In this document: positions 47,364 through 55,893 of the stretch, in pieces | How the letters are laid out: each line of letters opens with the position of its first letter | How positions within the stretch are numbered: position 1 is the first letter of the stretch | Notes under the pieces: generated by a model | What the model was told of the DNA's origin: nothing | The model's input: the letters and a program-made list of their open reading frames with translations, nothing else | Database searches by the model: none | Position numbers and translations under genes: made by a program | Source: Ramlibacter pallidus | GTDB lineage: Bacteria; Pseudomonadota; Gammaproteobacteria; Burkholderiales; Burkholderiaceae_C | Assembly: GCF_015070875.1 (NCBI RefSeq) | Contig: NZ_JADDIV010000006.1 | Location: forward strand, 186,001-250,000 | Reading direction: 5' to 3' | Length of the DNA: 64,000 bases

Positions 47364-48207
47364 GGTGCTCCAGTCCTTGCACGATGCCGCGCAGGTAGCC
47401 GATGGCCCGCGCGGCGCAGCCCGGGCCGTCCGGCACGTAGTCGAAGGGTTCCACCGCGACGATGCCCGGGAAATGGCCGGCGGCCTCCATGCGCGCCAGG
47501 ACGGAAAGGATCGGCGCGAAGTCCATCGTCCCCTGCCCCGGCCCGCGGCGGTTCGGGTCATTCACCTGCACGTGCCCGACCATGCCCGTCGGCAGCCAGC
47601 GCTCCAGCAGGGCGTGCACGGGCTCGCCCTCCGCCTGGCCGGCGGCGCTGCAGTCGATCATGGTGCGCAAGGCGGGGTTGTCCACCTCGTCGACCATCCG
47701 GGCGGCATCGGCGACGGTGTTGAACAGGTCGGTCTCGCGCGGCGACAGCGGCTCCAGGCAATAGGTGACGCCGCATTCCGCCGCCGCCGCGGCGGCGGTC
47801 GCGAGGCATTCGCGCGCGCGGTCCCAGGCCTGCGTGGGCGTGCTGCCGGCGGGGACGCTGCGCTGCTTCGGCGAACCGTGCACGAGATAGTTGCCACCCA
47901 TCACCGCGCACAGTTCCGCCAGCCGCACCATGACGCCGGTGGTGCGGCGGCGCAGCGCGGCGTCCTCGGACACGATCGACAGGCCCGCCGGCGCGACCAG
48001 CAGCCAGTGCAGGCCGAAGACCGACAGGCCGTGGTCTTCGGCGATCCGGCGGAAGCCTGCGGCTTCGGTGTCGGTGATCGCCATCGGCTCGGCCGCCAGC
48101 GTGAACGGCGCGACCTCGAGGCCGTCATAGCCGAGGTCCGCCGCCAGCCTGCACTGCTGCGCGAAAGGCAGCGGCTGCAGGACCTCGTTGCAGAGGGCGA
48201 ATTTCAT
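47356..48207 (-). CDS. Sugar phosphate isomerase/epimerase family protein (TIM barrel)
   Basis: 283 residues from MKFALCNEVLQPLPFAQQCRLAADLGYDGLEVAPFTLA. It has the AP-endonuclease-2-like TIM barrel with metal ligands spread over GGNYLVHGSPKQRSV, CLEPLSPRETDLFNT (Glu), MIDCSAAG (Asp), MVGHVQVNDPNRRGPGQG (His) and GIVAVEPFDY (Glu). Members isomerise ketoses, keto-inositols or hydroxypyruvate-like compounds. It overlaps tctA by 4 bp and the enolase-superfamily gene by 8 bp, so it is firmly within the operon. Confidence 0.88.
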   Translation of the reverse strand: MKFALCNEVLQPLPFAQQCRLAADLGYDGLEVAPFTLAAEPMAITDTEAAGFRRIAEDHGLSVFGLHWLLVAPAGLSIVSEDAALRRRTTGVMVRLAELCAVMGGNYLVHGSPKQRSVPAGSTPTQAWDRARECLATAAAAAAECGVTYCLEPLSPRETDLFNTVADAARMVDEVDNPALRTMIDCSAAGQAEGEPVHALLERWLPTGMVGHVQVNDPNRRGPGQGTMDFAPILSVLARMEAAGHFPGIVAVEPFDYVPDGPGCAARAIGYLRGIVQGLEHHG

Positions 48208-49709
48208 GCGGAGCCCAGCGCCGGCCGGCGGGTGAACAGGCGCCGCACCAACGGCAGCCGCCAGAGGACGATCAGCACCATCGCGCCGAACAGCACGGCG
48301 CAGATCGGGCGCGTGAAGAAGGGCGCGAGGTCGCCGTCGGACAGCACGAGGCCGCGGCGGAAGTTCTTTTCCAGCAGGTCGCCCAGCACGATGCCCAGCA
48401 CCAGCGGCGCGACCGGGTAGCCGAAGCGGCGCAGCAGGAAGCCGATCACGCCGAACGCCACCATGATCCAGATGTCGAACAGGCGGGAGGCCAGCGCGAA
48501 GCTGCCGATCGTGCACAGCACCAGCAGCATCGGCACGATGATGGTGGTGGGCACGCGCAGCACCTGCACCAGGAACTTCGTCAGCGTCAGCCCGTAGATC
48601 AGGATGCCGATGGTGGCCAGCATCATCATCGCGACGATGTCGTACACGAACTGGGGCGACTCGATCATGATCATCGGGCCCGGCTTCACGCCGTGGATCA
48701 GCATGGCGGCCATCAGCACGGCGGCCGGCGCGGAGCCGGGCACCTGCAGCGTGAGCACCGGGATGATGGCGCCCGGCACGCAGGCGTTGTCGCCGGTCTC
48801 GGCCGCCATCAGGCCCTCCACCGAGCCCTTGCCGAACTGTTCCTTCTCCTTGCTGGCGCGCTTGGCCGCCGCGTACGAGGACCAGGCCGCGACGTCCTCG
48901 CCGACCCCCGGGACGATGCCGACGAAGGTGCCGATCACGCCGCTGCGGATGATCGTGCGCCAGTAGCGCAACACGTCGCGGATCTTGGGGATGACGGAAT
49001 CGAGAGCGCTCACCTGCACCGGCGGCCGCTTCTCCTGCATGGCCACCAGGATCTCGGCGAAACCGAAAGCCCCGACGAGCGCCGGCACCAGCGAGATACC
49101 GCCGGCCAGGTCGCGGCTGCCGAAGTGGAAGCGCTCGTAGGCATGGATGCCGTCCTGCCCGATGGTCGCGATGAAGAGGCCCGCCATGCCTGCGATCCAT
49201 CCCTTGAGCGGGTCGCCGCCGGTGAGGGTGGCGGAGATGATCACGCCGAACACCGCCAGCCAGAAGAACTCGTAGGCACCGAACTTCAGCGCGACCTCGC
49301 CCAGCAGCGGCGTGAACAGCGCGAGGAAGAAGATGCCGATCAGCGTGCCCATCACCGAGCCGCTGGTGGCGATGCCCATCGCGCGGCCCGCCATGCCCTG
49401 GCGCGCGAGCGCATAGCCGTCCAGGCACGACGCGGCGGACGCCGGCGTGCCCGGGATGTTCAGCAGGATGGCGCTGCGGCTGCCGCCGTAGATGGCGCCC
49501 ACGTAGGTGCAGATCAGCACCAGCAGCGCCTGCGACGAGGGCAACTTGAGCGTGAGCGTCGTCATCAGCGCCACGCCCATCGTGGCCGTCAGGCCCGGCA
49601 GCGCGCCGATGATCACGCCGACCAGCGTGGACGCGAGCACCAGTGCGATGGACACCGGTGTGAGGAAGCCGGCCAGCGAATGGCCGAAGGCGACGAGACC
49701 CTGGAACAT
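48204..49709 (-). CDS. tctA: Tripartite tricarboxylate transporter large permease
   Basis: 501 residues, the standard TctA length, with about 11 membrane helices. Signatures are GALPGLTATMGVALMTTLTLKLPSSQALLVLICTYVGAIYGGSRSAILLNIPGTPASAASCLDG (broken here only by length), GIVPGVGEDVAAWSSYA and ETGDNACVPGAIIPVLTLQVPGSAPAAVLMAAM. It imports the carboxylate captured by the TctC receptor encoded upstream. It lies 6 bp after tctB. Confidence 0.94.
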   Translation of the reverse strand: MFQGLVAFGHSLAGFLTPVSIALVLASTLVGVIIGALPGLTATMGVALMTTLTLKLPSSQALLVLICTYVGAIYGGSRSAILLNIPGTPASAASCLDGYALARQGMAGRAMGIATSGSVMGTLIGIFFLALFTPLLGEVALKFGAYEFFWLAVFGVIISATLTGGDPLKGWIAGMAGLFIATIGQDGIHAYERFHFGSRDLAGGISLVPALVGAFGFAEILVAMQEKRPPVQVSALDSVIPKIRDVLRYWRTIIRSGVIGTFVGIVPGVGEDVAAWSSYAAAKRASKEKEQFGKGSVEGLMAAETGDNACVPGAIIPVLTLQVPGSAPAAVLMAAMLIHGVKPGPMIMIESPQFVYDIVAMMMLATIGILIYGLTLTKFLVQVLRVPTTIIVPMLLVLCTIGSFALASRLFDIWIMVAFGVIGFLLRRFGYPVAPLVLGIVLGDLLEKNFRRGLVLSDGDLAPFFTRPICAVLFGAMVLIVLWRLPLVRRLFTRRPALGSA

Positions 49710-49715
49710 AGGCCC

Positions 49716-50243
49716 TTAAGGCAGGCGCACGTAGAAGATTTCCTGGAACACGAGCGTGACCACGGCACTCGTGGCCGCGCCGTACGCCAGCGCCAGCACC
49801 GCCTGCTTCGCGTTGCCGCGGCCCAGGCCCTGCTGCCGCCCGCGGTCGAAGCAGAAGATGAAGGCCGCCACGAACAGCAGCGTCGCCAGCCAGAACGGGA
49901 CGCCGTGGCCGACCAGGACGATCGGATAGGCGACCATCGCCCCGAGCACGATGGCGAGATAGCGGCGCTCGCCCGGCGGCCGCGGCTGCGACGCGCCTTC
50001 GGGCCGCAGGGCCCCGCGCTGCAGGGAGCGCAGCGCCAGCACGATGCCGAGCAGCAGGATCGCGGCCCCGAGCATGCCCGGCACCAGGCCGGGGATCTCG
50101 TACTTGTTGATGTGCAGGTTCTCCAGCCGGTCCATGCGCCAGGACAGCACGAACACGCCGGCCCCGAACGCTATCCACGCCAGCGAGGACAGCAGGTCGG
50201 CGCGCGCTGAAGACTCCCGGTCGGGAGCGGACTCCATGCTCAT
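49716..50243 (-). CDS. tctB: Tripartite tricarboxylate transporter small permease
   Basis: 175 residues from MSMESAPDRESSARADLLSSLAWIAFGAGVFVLSW; an ATG two codons later is equally possible. Four membrane helices are predicted, with the TctB landmarks YEIPGLVPGMLGAAILLLG and VPFWLATLLFVAAFIFCFD. It lies between tctC (28-bp gap) and tctA (6-bp gap). Confidence 0.88.
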   Translation of the reverse strand: MSMESAPDRESSARADLLSSLAWIAFGAGVFVLSWRMDRLENLHINKYEIPGLVPGMLGAAILLLGIVLALRSLQRGALRPEGASQPRPPGERRYLAIVLGAMVAYPIVLVGHGVPFWLATLLFVAAFIFCFDRGRQQGLGRGNAKQAVLALAYGAATSAVVTLVFQEIFYVRLP

Positions 50244-50271
50244 GGATCGAGGCCCTCTCCCGCCGTACGCG

Positions 50272-51279
50272 TCAGGGCTTCGCGATGCCGACGGTGTCGG
50301 GCGACACCTTGGTCTTGCCGGTGGAGTGCAGCAGCCAGGCATTGGCCTGGATCGCCGGCATGGCCGCACTCAGCGCGGCGTCTCCCGCCACCGGCGCGAA
50401 CAGCGCGCCCTTGTTCACGGCATAGGCGCGGATGGCGGCGTTCTTCGCGATGTTCTCGGCCCAGACCTTCTGCATCGTCGCCACCACCTCCGGCGGCACG
50501 CCCTTGGGAATGAAGATGCCGAAGTAGTTGGCCGGCGCCTTGAAGCCGGGAATCGTCTTGCTGACCGGCTCGATGGTGCCGTAGCCCTCGATCTCCAGCG
50601 CCTGGTCGCTGACGGTGGCCAGCGGGCGGATGCGCTTGCCGCGGATCATCTCGGCCTGTTCGACGGCGAGCTGCGTCGTCAGGTCGGTTTCGCCGGACAC
50701 GGTGGCGACCACGGCGGGATTGCCGCCGTCGTAGGTGACATGCCGGTACTTCACGCCGGTCGCGCGCGAGATCGCTTCCATGGCGTTGTGGCCGCCGGAG
50801 GTCACGCCCGCCGTGGCCACCTTGACTTCACCCGGCTTGGCCTTCATGGCCGCGAGCAGCTCGCCCATGTTCTTGTAGGGCGTGTTCGCGCCGACGCCGA
50901 CCACCGCGATGTTGGCGACGCTCAGGAACATGTGCCAGTCCTTGGCCGGCACGTCCAGCATGCCCAGCGCCTGGTAGGTGCCGAGGTCCTGGGCGGCGCC
51001 GGCCGTCCAGGTGTAGCCGTCCCTGGGCGCTTCCCAGGCGTTCTTGCTGCCGATCGAGCCCGAGGCCCCCGGCTGGTTCACGACGATGATCTTCTGCCCC
51101 AGCACCTTCTCGAGTTCGGCCGCGGTCACGCGCGTGATCTGGTCGGTGGAGCCGCCGGCCGCCCAGGGCACGATCAGGTTGATCGGCTTGGCCGGCTTCC
51201 ATTGCGCGGCGGCGGGCAGCGCGAAGCCGAGGGCGAGGGTGGCCGCGGCGGCGGCCTTCAGGAGGAAGCGCTTCTGCAT
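50272..51279 (-). CDS. tctC: Tripartite tricarboxylate transporter receptor (Bug/TctC)
   Basis: 335 residues with a signal peptide cut near residue 25 (LGFALPAAAQ). Bug motifs are WKPAKPINLIVPWAAGGSTDQITRVTAAELEKVLGQKIIVVNQPGASGSIGSKNAWE (read in short pieces), YTWTAGAAQDL, and GTIEPVSKTIPGFKAPANYFGIFIPKGVP. It is the periplasmic receptor for the TctAB permease of this operon. A 79-bp gap with a short inverted repeat separates it from the aldolase gene upstream, so a second internal promoter is possible. Confidence 0.93.
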   Translation of the reverse strand: MQKRFLLKAAAAATLALGFALPAAAQWKPAKPINLIVPWAAGGSTDQITRVTAAELEKVLGQKIIVVNQPGASGSIGSKNAWEAPRDGYTWTAGAAQDLGTYQALGMLDVPAKDWHMFLSVANIAVVGVGANTPYKNMGELLAAMKAKPGEVKVATAGVTSGGHNAMEAISRATGVKYRHVTYDGGNPAVVATVSGETDLTTQLAVEQAEMIRGKRIRPLATVSDQALEIEGYGTIEPVSKTIPGFKAPANYFGIFIPKGVPPEVVATMQKVWAENIAKNAAIRAYAVNKGALFAPVAGDAALSAAMPAIQANAWLLHSTGKTKVSPDTVGIAKP

Positions 51280-51288
51280 GGGAGTCTC

Positions 51289-51314
51289 CGGTTTAATTCC
51301 CTAAACGGTTAATT
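51289..51314. promoter_or_regulatory. AT-rich repeats upstream of tctC, possible operator
   Basis: GTTTA-ATTCCC-TAAAC inverted repeat at 51291-51306. CGGTTTAATT (51289) and CGGTTAATT (51306) form a 17-bp-spaced direct repeat. The strongly AT-rich patch stands out in this GC-rich DNA and lies 10 bp before the tctC ATG. Confidence 0.35.
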
Positions 51315-51358
51315 GCGACTGTAGGGTTGGCGGTGCGAGGCTGTCAACGCGGCTCACC

Positions 51359-52426
51359 CTAGGCCAGCCAGCGGTCGCGGTGCTGCGCGACGAAGGCGTC
51401 GTCGGCCAGGTGCGGGTAGTCGCGCCGCACGCGCGTGAGCTCCGCGGCCTGCCCCTCGCTCAGGCCTTCCTGCGGATCCAGGCACCACGTGCCCTGCAGC
51501 AGGCCCTGGCGCCGCAGCACCTCGTGGCAGCCGGCGATGCAGCCGTGGAAGTCGTGCGCCACGTCGAACAGCGCCGCATTGCAGTCGGTCACCTGGCTGT
51601 CCAGGGCCAGCAGGTCCAGGGGCGCCTGGCCCGCGGCGACGGCTGCATGGATCCTTTCCAGCAGTTGGACGGCGGAATGCGTCCACACGCTCCAGTGCCC
51701 CAGCAGCCCGCCTCGGATGCGCACGGTGACCGGCTCGCCGTCGCGCACGAAGGTGAAGGGCGCCAGCAGGTCCAGCACGATGTGGTCGTCGTTGCCGGTG
51801 TAGAGGGTGACGCGTTGTTCCGCGCGCGCCGCGACCACGCCGCGGATCACGTCGAGCGTGCGGTAGCGGTGGAAGGGCGCCATCTTGATGGCGACGACGT
51901 TGTCGATGGCCGCGAAGCGCTGCCAGAAGGACATCGGCAGGTGGATCCCGCCGACGGCGGGCTGCAGGTAGAAACCCACCAGCGGCATGACGTCCGCGAT
52001 CGCCTGGCAATGCGCCACCAGTTCGTCCTCGCTGGCGCCCTTCAGGGCCGCCAGGCTGAGGAGTCCCGCGTGGTAGCCCAGCCCGCTGGCGATGCGGGCT
52101 TCGCGCACGGCCTGCTCCGTGCGGCCCGCCAGACCCGCCACCATGCACAGCGGCCGCCGGCCGCCCAGCGGCTCCCAGTGGCTGGCCGTGTGCATCGCGA
52201 GCTCCAGCACCGGCTCGTACAGGCCGACGTCGCGGATCGCGAACTGCGTCGAATGCACGCCGACCGCCACGCCGCCGGCGCCGGCGTCGAGGTAGTAGCG
52301 CGTCATCGCGCGCTGGCGGCGGCGATCGAGCTGGCGGTCGGCGTCGAGTGCCAGCAGGTGGGCGGGAATGACGGCGCCGCGCCGGAGGACGGCGAGGCTT
52401 TCGGCAGGCAGTTCAGACCAATGCAT
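51359..52426 (-). CDS. Dihydrodipicolinate synthase family aldolase/lyase
   Basis: 355 residues from MHWSELPAESLAVLRRGAVIPAHLLALD. The (beta/alpha)8 barrel carries the Schiff-base Lys at K181 (VVAIKMAPFHRYRT) and the catalytic Tyr at Y153 (GFYLQPAVGG, replacing YNxP). Members cleave or condense 2-oxo acids with pyruvate or similar. It is some 60 residues longer than DapA, with a distinct C-terminal extension (about 290-355). It starts 1 bp after the epimerase-like gene stop, so the two are coupled. It probably acts in catabolism of the acid imported by TctABC. Confidence 0.85.
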   Translation of the reverse strand: MHWSELPAESLAVLRRGAVIPAHLLALDADRQLDRRRQRAMTRYYLDAGAGGVAVGVHSTQFAIRDVGLYEPVLELAMHTASHWEPLGGRRPLCMVAGLAGRTEQAVREARIASGLGYHAGLLSLAALKGASEDELVAHCQAIADVMPLVGFYLQPAVGGIHLPMSFWQRFAAIDNVVAIKMAPFHRYRTLDVIRGVVAARAEQRVTLYTGNDDHIVLDLLAPFTFVRDGEPVTVRIRGGLLGHWSVWTHSAVQLLERIHAAVAAGQAPLDLLALDSQVTDCNAALFDVAHDFHGCIAGCHEVLRRQGLLQGTWCLDPQEGLSEGQAAELTRVRRDYPHLADDAFVAQHRDRWLA

Positions 52427-52427
52427 C

Positions 52428-53462
52428 TCAGTACTTTCCGTCGCGCGCTTCGTAGTGCGTGGGCTTGTGCAGGCTTTCACCACCGCGGCGCACCCAGTCG
52501 GCCGTCCAGTCCAGCATGGTGTCCAGCCCCACCTGCGGCGGGCCGAACAGCCGGAAGGCCTCGGTGCAATCGACCAGCCACGCCGTGGGCGCTTCCTGCC
52601 CGCGCAGCACGGGCTGGACGCCGAGCCGCTCGCCGAGGGCATGCGCCACGCTGCGAATGCTCACCTTCGGCCCGCTCAGGTTCAGTGCCGTGGTCGGCGT
52701 CGTGCAGTGTGCCAGCGTGCGCAGCGACCAGTCGTTGGCCTCGCCCTGCCAGATGACGTTGGCGTGGCCCATCGCCAGGTCGATCGGTTCGCCCTGCACC
52801 AACTTCTGCGCCACGTCGTGCAGCACGCCGTAGCGCATGTCGATCGCATACGACAGGCGCAGCAGCCGGCCTGGCGTGCCGTTCTCGTGCGAGAAGTACT
52901 GGAACATGCGCTCGCGCGCCACGCAGGAGTTGGCGTACTCGCCGGAAGGCGCGGTGGGCGGCTGCGCCTCGCTGGCGCCCTGCCCCTGCACGTCCGCGAA
53001 CGGGTAGACGCACGCGGTGGAGAACGCCACGATGCGCGAGCCCACGTACCTTTCGGCGACCAGCGCCGGCACGTGCGCGTTCATCGCCCAGGTCAGCCAC
53101 TCGCTCCCGGTCGAGCCGAACTTGCGCCCGGCCATGAAGACGACGTTGGGCGCATCCGGCAGCACCGCCAGGGCCTCGCGCGACAGCAGGTCGGCCGCGA
53201 TGCACTCGATGCCGGCGCCTTCCAGCTGTTCGCGCAGTCCGGGCTCCGAGAAGCGCGCGACGCCGATCACGCGGCGCGCGGGATCGGCGCGCTTGGCCAT
53301 GCGGGCCAGCGTCGGGCCCATCTTCCCGCCGACCCCCAGCACCAGGATGTCACCGGGCGCCCGGCGCAGGGATTCGATGAGCGCCGGGGACGGCCGGCTC
53401 ATGAGCTCGTCGAGCGCGGCGAGGTCGGCGATGGTCGCCGGCAGCGGGGCGGTCTGGTTCAT
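52428..53462 (-). CDS. NAD-dependent epimerase/dehydratase family protein with altered active site
   Basis: 344 residues. The nucleotide-binding loop is ILVLGVGGKMGPTLARMAKRA (about 39-59). Extended-SDR features include NVVFMAGRKFG and AFSTACVYPF with the active-site Thr/Ser region. The usual YxxxK reads Y176-ANS-C180, so the catalytic Lys is absent. An N-terminal extension of about 36 residues precedes the Rossmann fold. It is the first gene of the operon and has a perfect palindrome 11 bp upstream of its ATG. Dehydrogenase, dehydratase or a non-redox role cannot be decided. Confidence 0.83.
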   Translation of the reverse strand: MNQTAPLPATIADLAALDELMSRPSPALIESLRRAPGDILVLGVGGKMGPTLARMAKRADPARRVIGVARFSEPGLREQLEGAGIECIAADLLSREALAVLPDAPNVVFMAGRKFGSTGSEWLTWAMNAHVPALVAERYVGSRIVAFSTACVYPFADVQGQGASEAQPPTAPSGEYANSCVARERMFQYFSHENGTPGRLLRLSYAIDMRYGVLHDVAQKLVQGEPIDLAMGHANVIWQGEANDWSLRTLAHCTTPTTALNLSGPKVSIRSVAHALGERLGVQPVLRGQEAPTAWLVDCTEAFRLFGPPQVGLDTMLDWTADWVRRGGESLHKPTHYEARDGKY

Positions 53463-53472
53463 CCCCCCGACT

Positions 53473-53490
53473 ATTCACCGGCTGGTGAAT
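53473..53490. promoter_or_regulatory. Perfect palindromic operator upstream of the catabolic operon
   Basis: ATTCACC-GGCT-GGTGAAT, 7-bp arms. It is placed 11-28 bp before the first ATG of the seven-gene operon, where repressor binding would block transcription or translation start. The symmetry and size fit a GntR-type repressor site. No regulator gene lies nearby in the window. Confidence 0.6.
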
Positions 53491-53532
53491 TAGGGCAAGC
53501 CCGTGAAACCCCTTGGAACGAATGCCTGCGCC

Positions 53533-55215
53533 TCAGGCGCAGCGCTCGATGACGTGGCGGGCCATCGCCGAAGCGAGTTCCTGCTCGCCGACGAAGACCT
53601 GGCCGACCAGTTCCTCCTGCAGGCGGCGGGCCTCGTCCTCGTTGTGCGAGCGCACGGCGATCTCGATCGAGGGATTCAGCAGCCGCGCATGCTCCGCCAT
53701 CTGCCGCACGCCCATCGTGTCCGGTGTCGCGATGACCAGCATCCTGGCCCGCGCCACGTGGGCCTGCACCAGCACCTCCGGCTGCGAAGCGTCGCCGAAG
53801 ACGGCCGGGATGCCGCGGGCGCGCAGTTCCTCGACCACCACCCGGTTCTGTTCCGCCACCACGTACGGCACGCCGTGCGCGGCCAGCGACTCGGCCAGCC
53901 GGCGGCCGACGCGGCCATAGCCCACCAGGACCACTTGCCGGGACAGGTAGCGGGGATCGGTGCTCATCGGCAGTTCGGCCAGCGGGTCGTCGCGGGCGGC
54001 GAAGTCGCGCGCCAGTTGCGAACGCGCGAGCAGCCAGCGCTGGAACGGCTCGATCGCGCGGAACACCAGCGGGTTCAGGGCGATGGAGATCAGCGCGCCG
54101 GCCACCACCAGGCTCTGGGCCTCGCCCGGCACGATGCGCAGCGCCGCCCCGAGGTTGACCAGGATGAAGGAGAACTCGCCGATCTGCGCCAGGCTGGCCG
54201 AGACCGTCAGCGCCGTGTGCAGCGGATAGCGCAGCAGCAGCACCAGGATGGCCGCGGCGAAGGACTTGCCGAGCACGATGATGCCGACCACCGCGAGCAC
54301 GCGCAGCGGCTGGTCCACGAGGATGCGCGGGTCGAACAGCATGCCCACCGAGACGAAGAACAGCACGGCGAAGGCGTCGCGCAGCGGCAGCGTCTCTTCG
54401 GCCGCGCGGTGGCTGAACTGCGACTCGCGCAGCACCATGCCGGCGAAGAACGCGCCCAGCGCGAACGAGACGCCGAAGATCCGGGTGGCGCCGTAGGCGA
54501 TGCTCACCGCCGCCGCCACGACGCACAGCGTGAACAGCTCGCGCGAACCGACCCGCTGGACCTGCCAGAGCATCCACGGGAACAGGCGCCGCCCGACGAC
54601 CAGCATCAGCGCGACGAACACGCCCACCTGCAGCAGCGTGGTGCCCAGCTCTCGGCCCAGCGCGGCCAGGTCGAGCTTGCCGCCGCCGGCGAGCGCGCCG
54701 GCCAGCGGCGGCAGCAGCACGAGGACCAGCACCATGGCCAGGTCTTCCACCACGAGCCAGCCGACGGCGACGCGGCCGGTGAAGGTCTCGAGCTGGTTGC
54801 GCGCTTCCAGCGCGCGCAGCAGCACCACCGTGCTGGCCACCGAGAGCGAGATGCCGAAGACCACCGCGGCGGCCAGGCTCCAGCCCCACAGGAGGGCCAC
54901 GCCGATGCCCATCGCGGTGGCGGCCACCATCTGCACCACCGCGCCGGGGACGGCGATGCGGCGCACCGCCAGTAGGTCGCCGAGCGAGAAATGCAGCCCG
55001 ACGCCGAACATCAGCAGCATCACGCCGATCTCGGCGAGCTGCGACGCGAGCTGGAGGTCGGCGACGAAGCCGGGCGTGAAAGGACCGATCGCGATGCCGG
55101 CCACCAGGTAGCCGACCAGCGCCGGCAGCCGCAGGCGCGCGGCCACGAAGCCGAGCACCAGGGCCAGCCCCAGCGCGGCGGCGATCGTCGTGATGAGGGG
55201 GAGGTCGTGGTGCAT
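53533..55215 (-). CDS. CPA2 family monovalent cation:proton antiporter with RCK domain
   Basis: 560 residues. The membrane domain (about 1-385) has 12-13 helices with the CPA2 motifs FMLFGVGLHFSLGDLLAVRRIA-type sensor segment and FALGAFFAGMVLRES. The RCK/TrkA-N domain (about 415-535) has the Rossmann motif VVLVGYGRVGRRLAESLAA and VFGDASQPEVLVQAHV. It is of the YbaL/KefB type. Proposed functions are K+ or Na+ efflux in exchange for protons under nucleotide or thiol control; no glutathione-binding ancillary subunit (KefF/KefG) is adjacent. It is a monocistronic minus-strand gene. Confidence 0.9.
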   Translation of the reverse strand: MHHDLPLITTIAAALGLALVLGFVAARLRLPALVGYLVAGIAIGPFTPGFVADLQLASQLAEIGVMLLMFGVGLHFSLGDLLAVRRIAVPGAVVQMVAATAMGIGVALLWGWSLAAAVVFGISLSVASTVVLLRALEARNQLETFTGRVAVGWLVVEDLAMVLVLVLLPPLAGALAGGGKLDLAALGRELGTTLLQVGVFVALMLVVGRRLFPWMLWQVQRVGSRELFTLCVVAAAVSIAYGATRIFGVSFALGAFFAGMVLRESQFSHRAAEETLPLRDAFAVLFFVSVGMLFDPRILVDQPLRVLAVVGIIVLGKSFAAAILVLLLRYPLHTALTVSASLAQIGEFSFILVNLGAALRIVPGEAQSLVVAGALISIALNPLVFRAIEPFQRWLLARSQLARDFAARDDPLAELPMSTDPRYLSRQVVLVGYGRVGRRLAESLAAHGVPYVVAEQNRVVVEELRARGIPAVFGDASQPEVLVQAHVARARMLVIATPDTMGVRQMAEHARLLNPSIEIAVRSHNEDEARRLQEELVGQVFVGEQELASAMARHVIERCA

Positions 55216-55263
55216 GTGCGGATCACTCTACCCGAACATGCGGCACGCCCGCCGCCGGTTTCC

Positions 55264-55884
55264 CTACTTGGCGGGCTTGCGTTCCGCGTGGCCGGAGGGA
55301 TGCCGGACCACGCGCACGACGTACCAGATCGCGATGAGGACGAAGATGCCCGTGGAGACCGGATTGAGCCACTTCTCGATGCGCTCGTACTGGCTTTCCA
55401 GCAGGTAGCCGGCCAGCGTGAGCAGCGAGGTCCAGATCAGCGAACCCAGCACCGTCCACAGCATGAACGGCACGATGCCCATGCGCGCCAGTCCCGCCGG
55501 CAGCGCGACCACGGTGCGCAGCGCCGGCACCAGCCGCCCGAACACGAGCACGAGGGGCCCCTTCTTCTCGAACAGGACGCGCCCGCGTTCGATCTCGGCC
55601 GGCGTCAGCGCGATCCAGCGGCCGTGGCGTTCGGCCAGGTCCTTCAGCCGGTCGGCGCCGACCTTGCGTCCAGCCCAGTACCAGGGCAAGGCGCCGACCA
55701 GCGACCCCAGCGCGCCGGCGGCCACGACGCCGACCGGGTGGAGGTCGCCGCGCGCCGCCAGGAAGCCCGCGAACGGCATGATCAGTTCGGAAGGCAGCGG
55801 CGGGAACAGGTTCTCGGCGAGCATCAGCAGGGCGACGCCCGCGTAACCCAGCCTGCCGATGACGTCGATGACCCACTCTGCCAT
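55264..55884 (-). CDS. DedA family membrane protein
   Basis: 206 residues with five or six hydrophobic stretches. The DedA/SNARE-associated signature includes ENLFPPLPSELIMPFAGFLAARG, GALPWYWAGRKVG, and VFGRLVPALRTVVALPAGLARMGIVPF. The conserved acidic and basic residues (E in FPPLPSE, R in RLVPALR) of lipid carriers are kept. Members recycle undecaprenyl phosphate or other lipids across the membrane and support envelope integrity. It lies 9 bp downstream of the CytX-like gene but has no evident functional link to it. Confidence 0.92.
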   Translation of the reverse strand: MAEWVIDVIGRLGYAGVALLMLAENLFPPLPSELIMPFAGFLAARGDLHPVGVVAAGALGSLVGALPWYWAGRKVGADRLKDLAERHGRWIALTPAEIERGRVLFEKKGPLVLVFGRLVPALRTVVALPAGLARMGIVPFMLWTVLGSLIWTSLLTLAGYLLESQYERIEKWLNPVSTGIFVLIAIWYVVRVVRHPSGHAERKPAK

Positions 55885-55893
55885 CGGCCGAGT

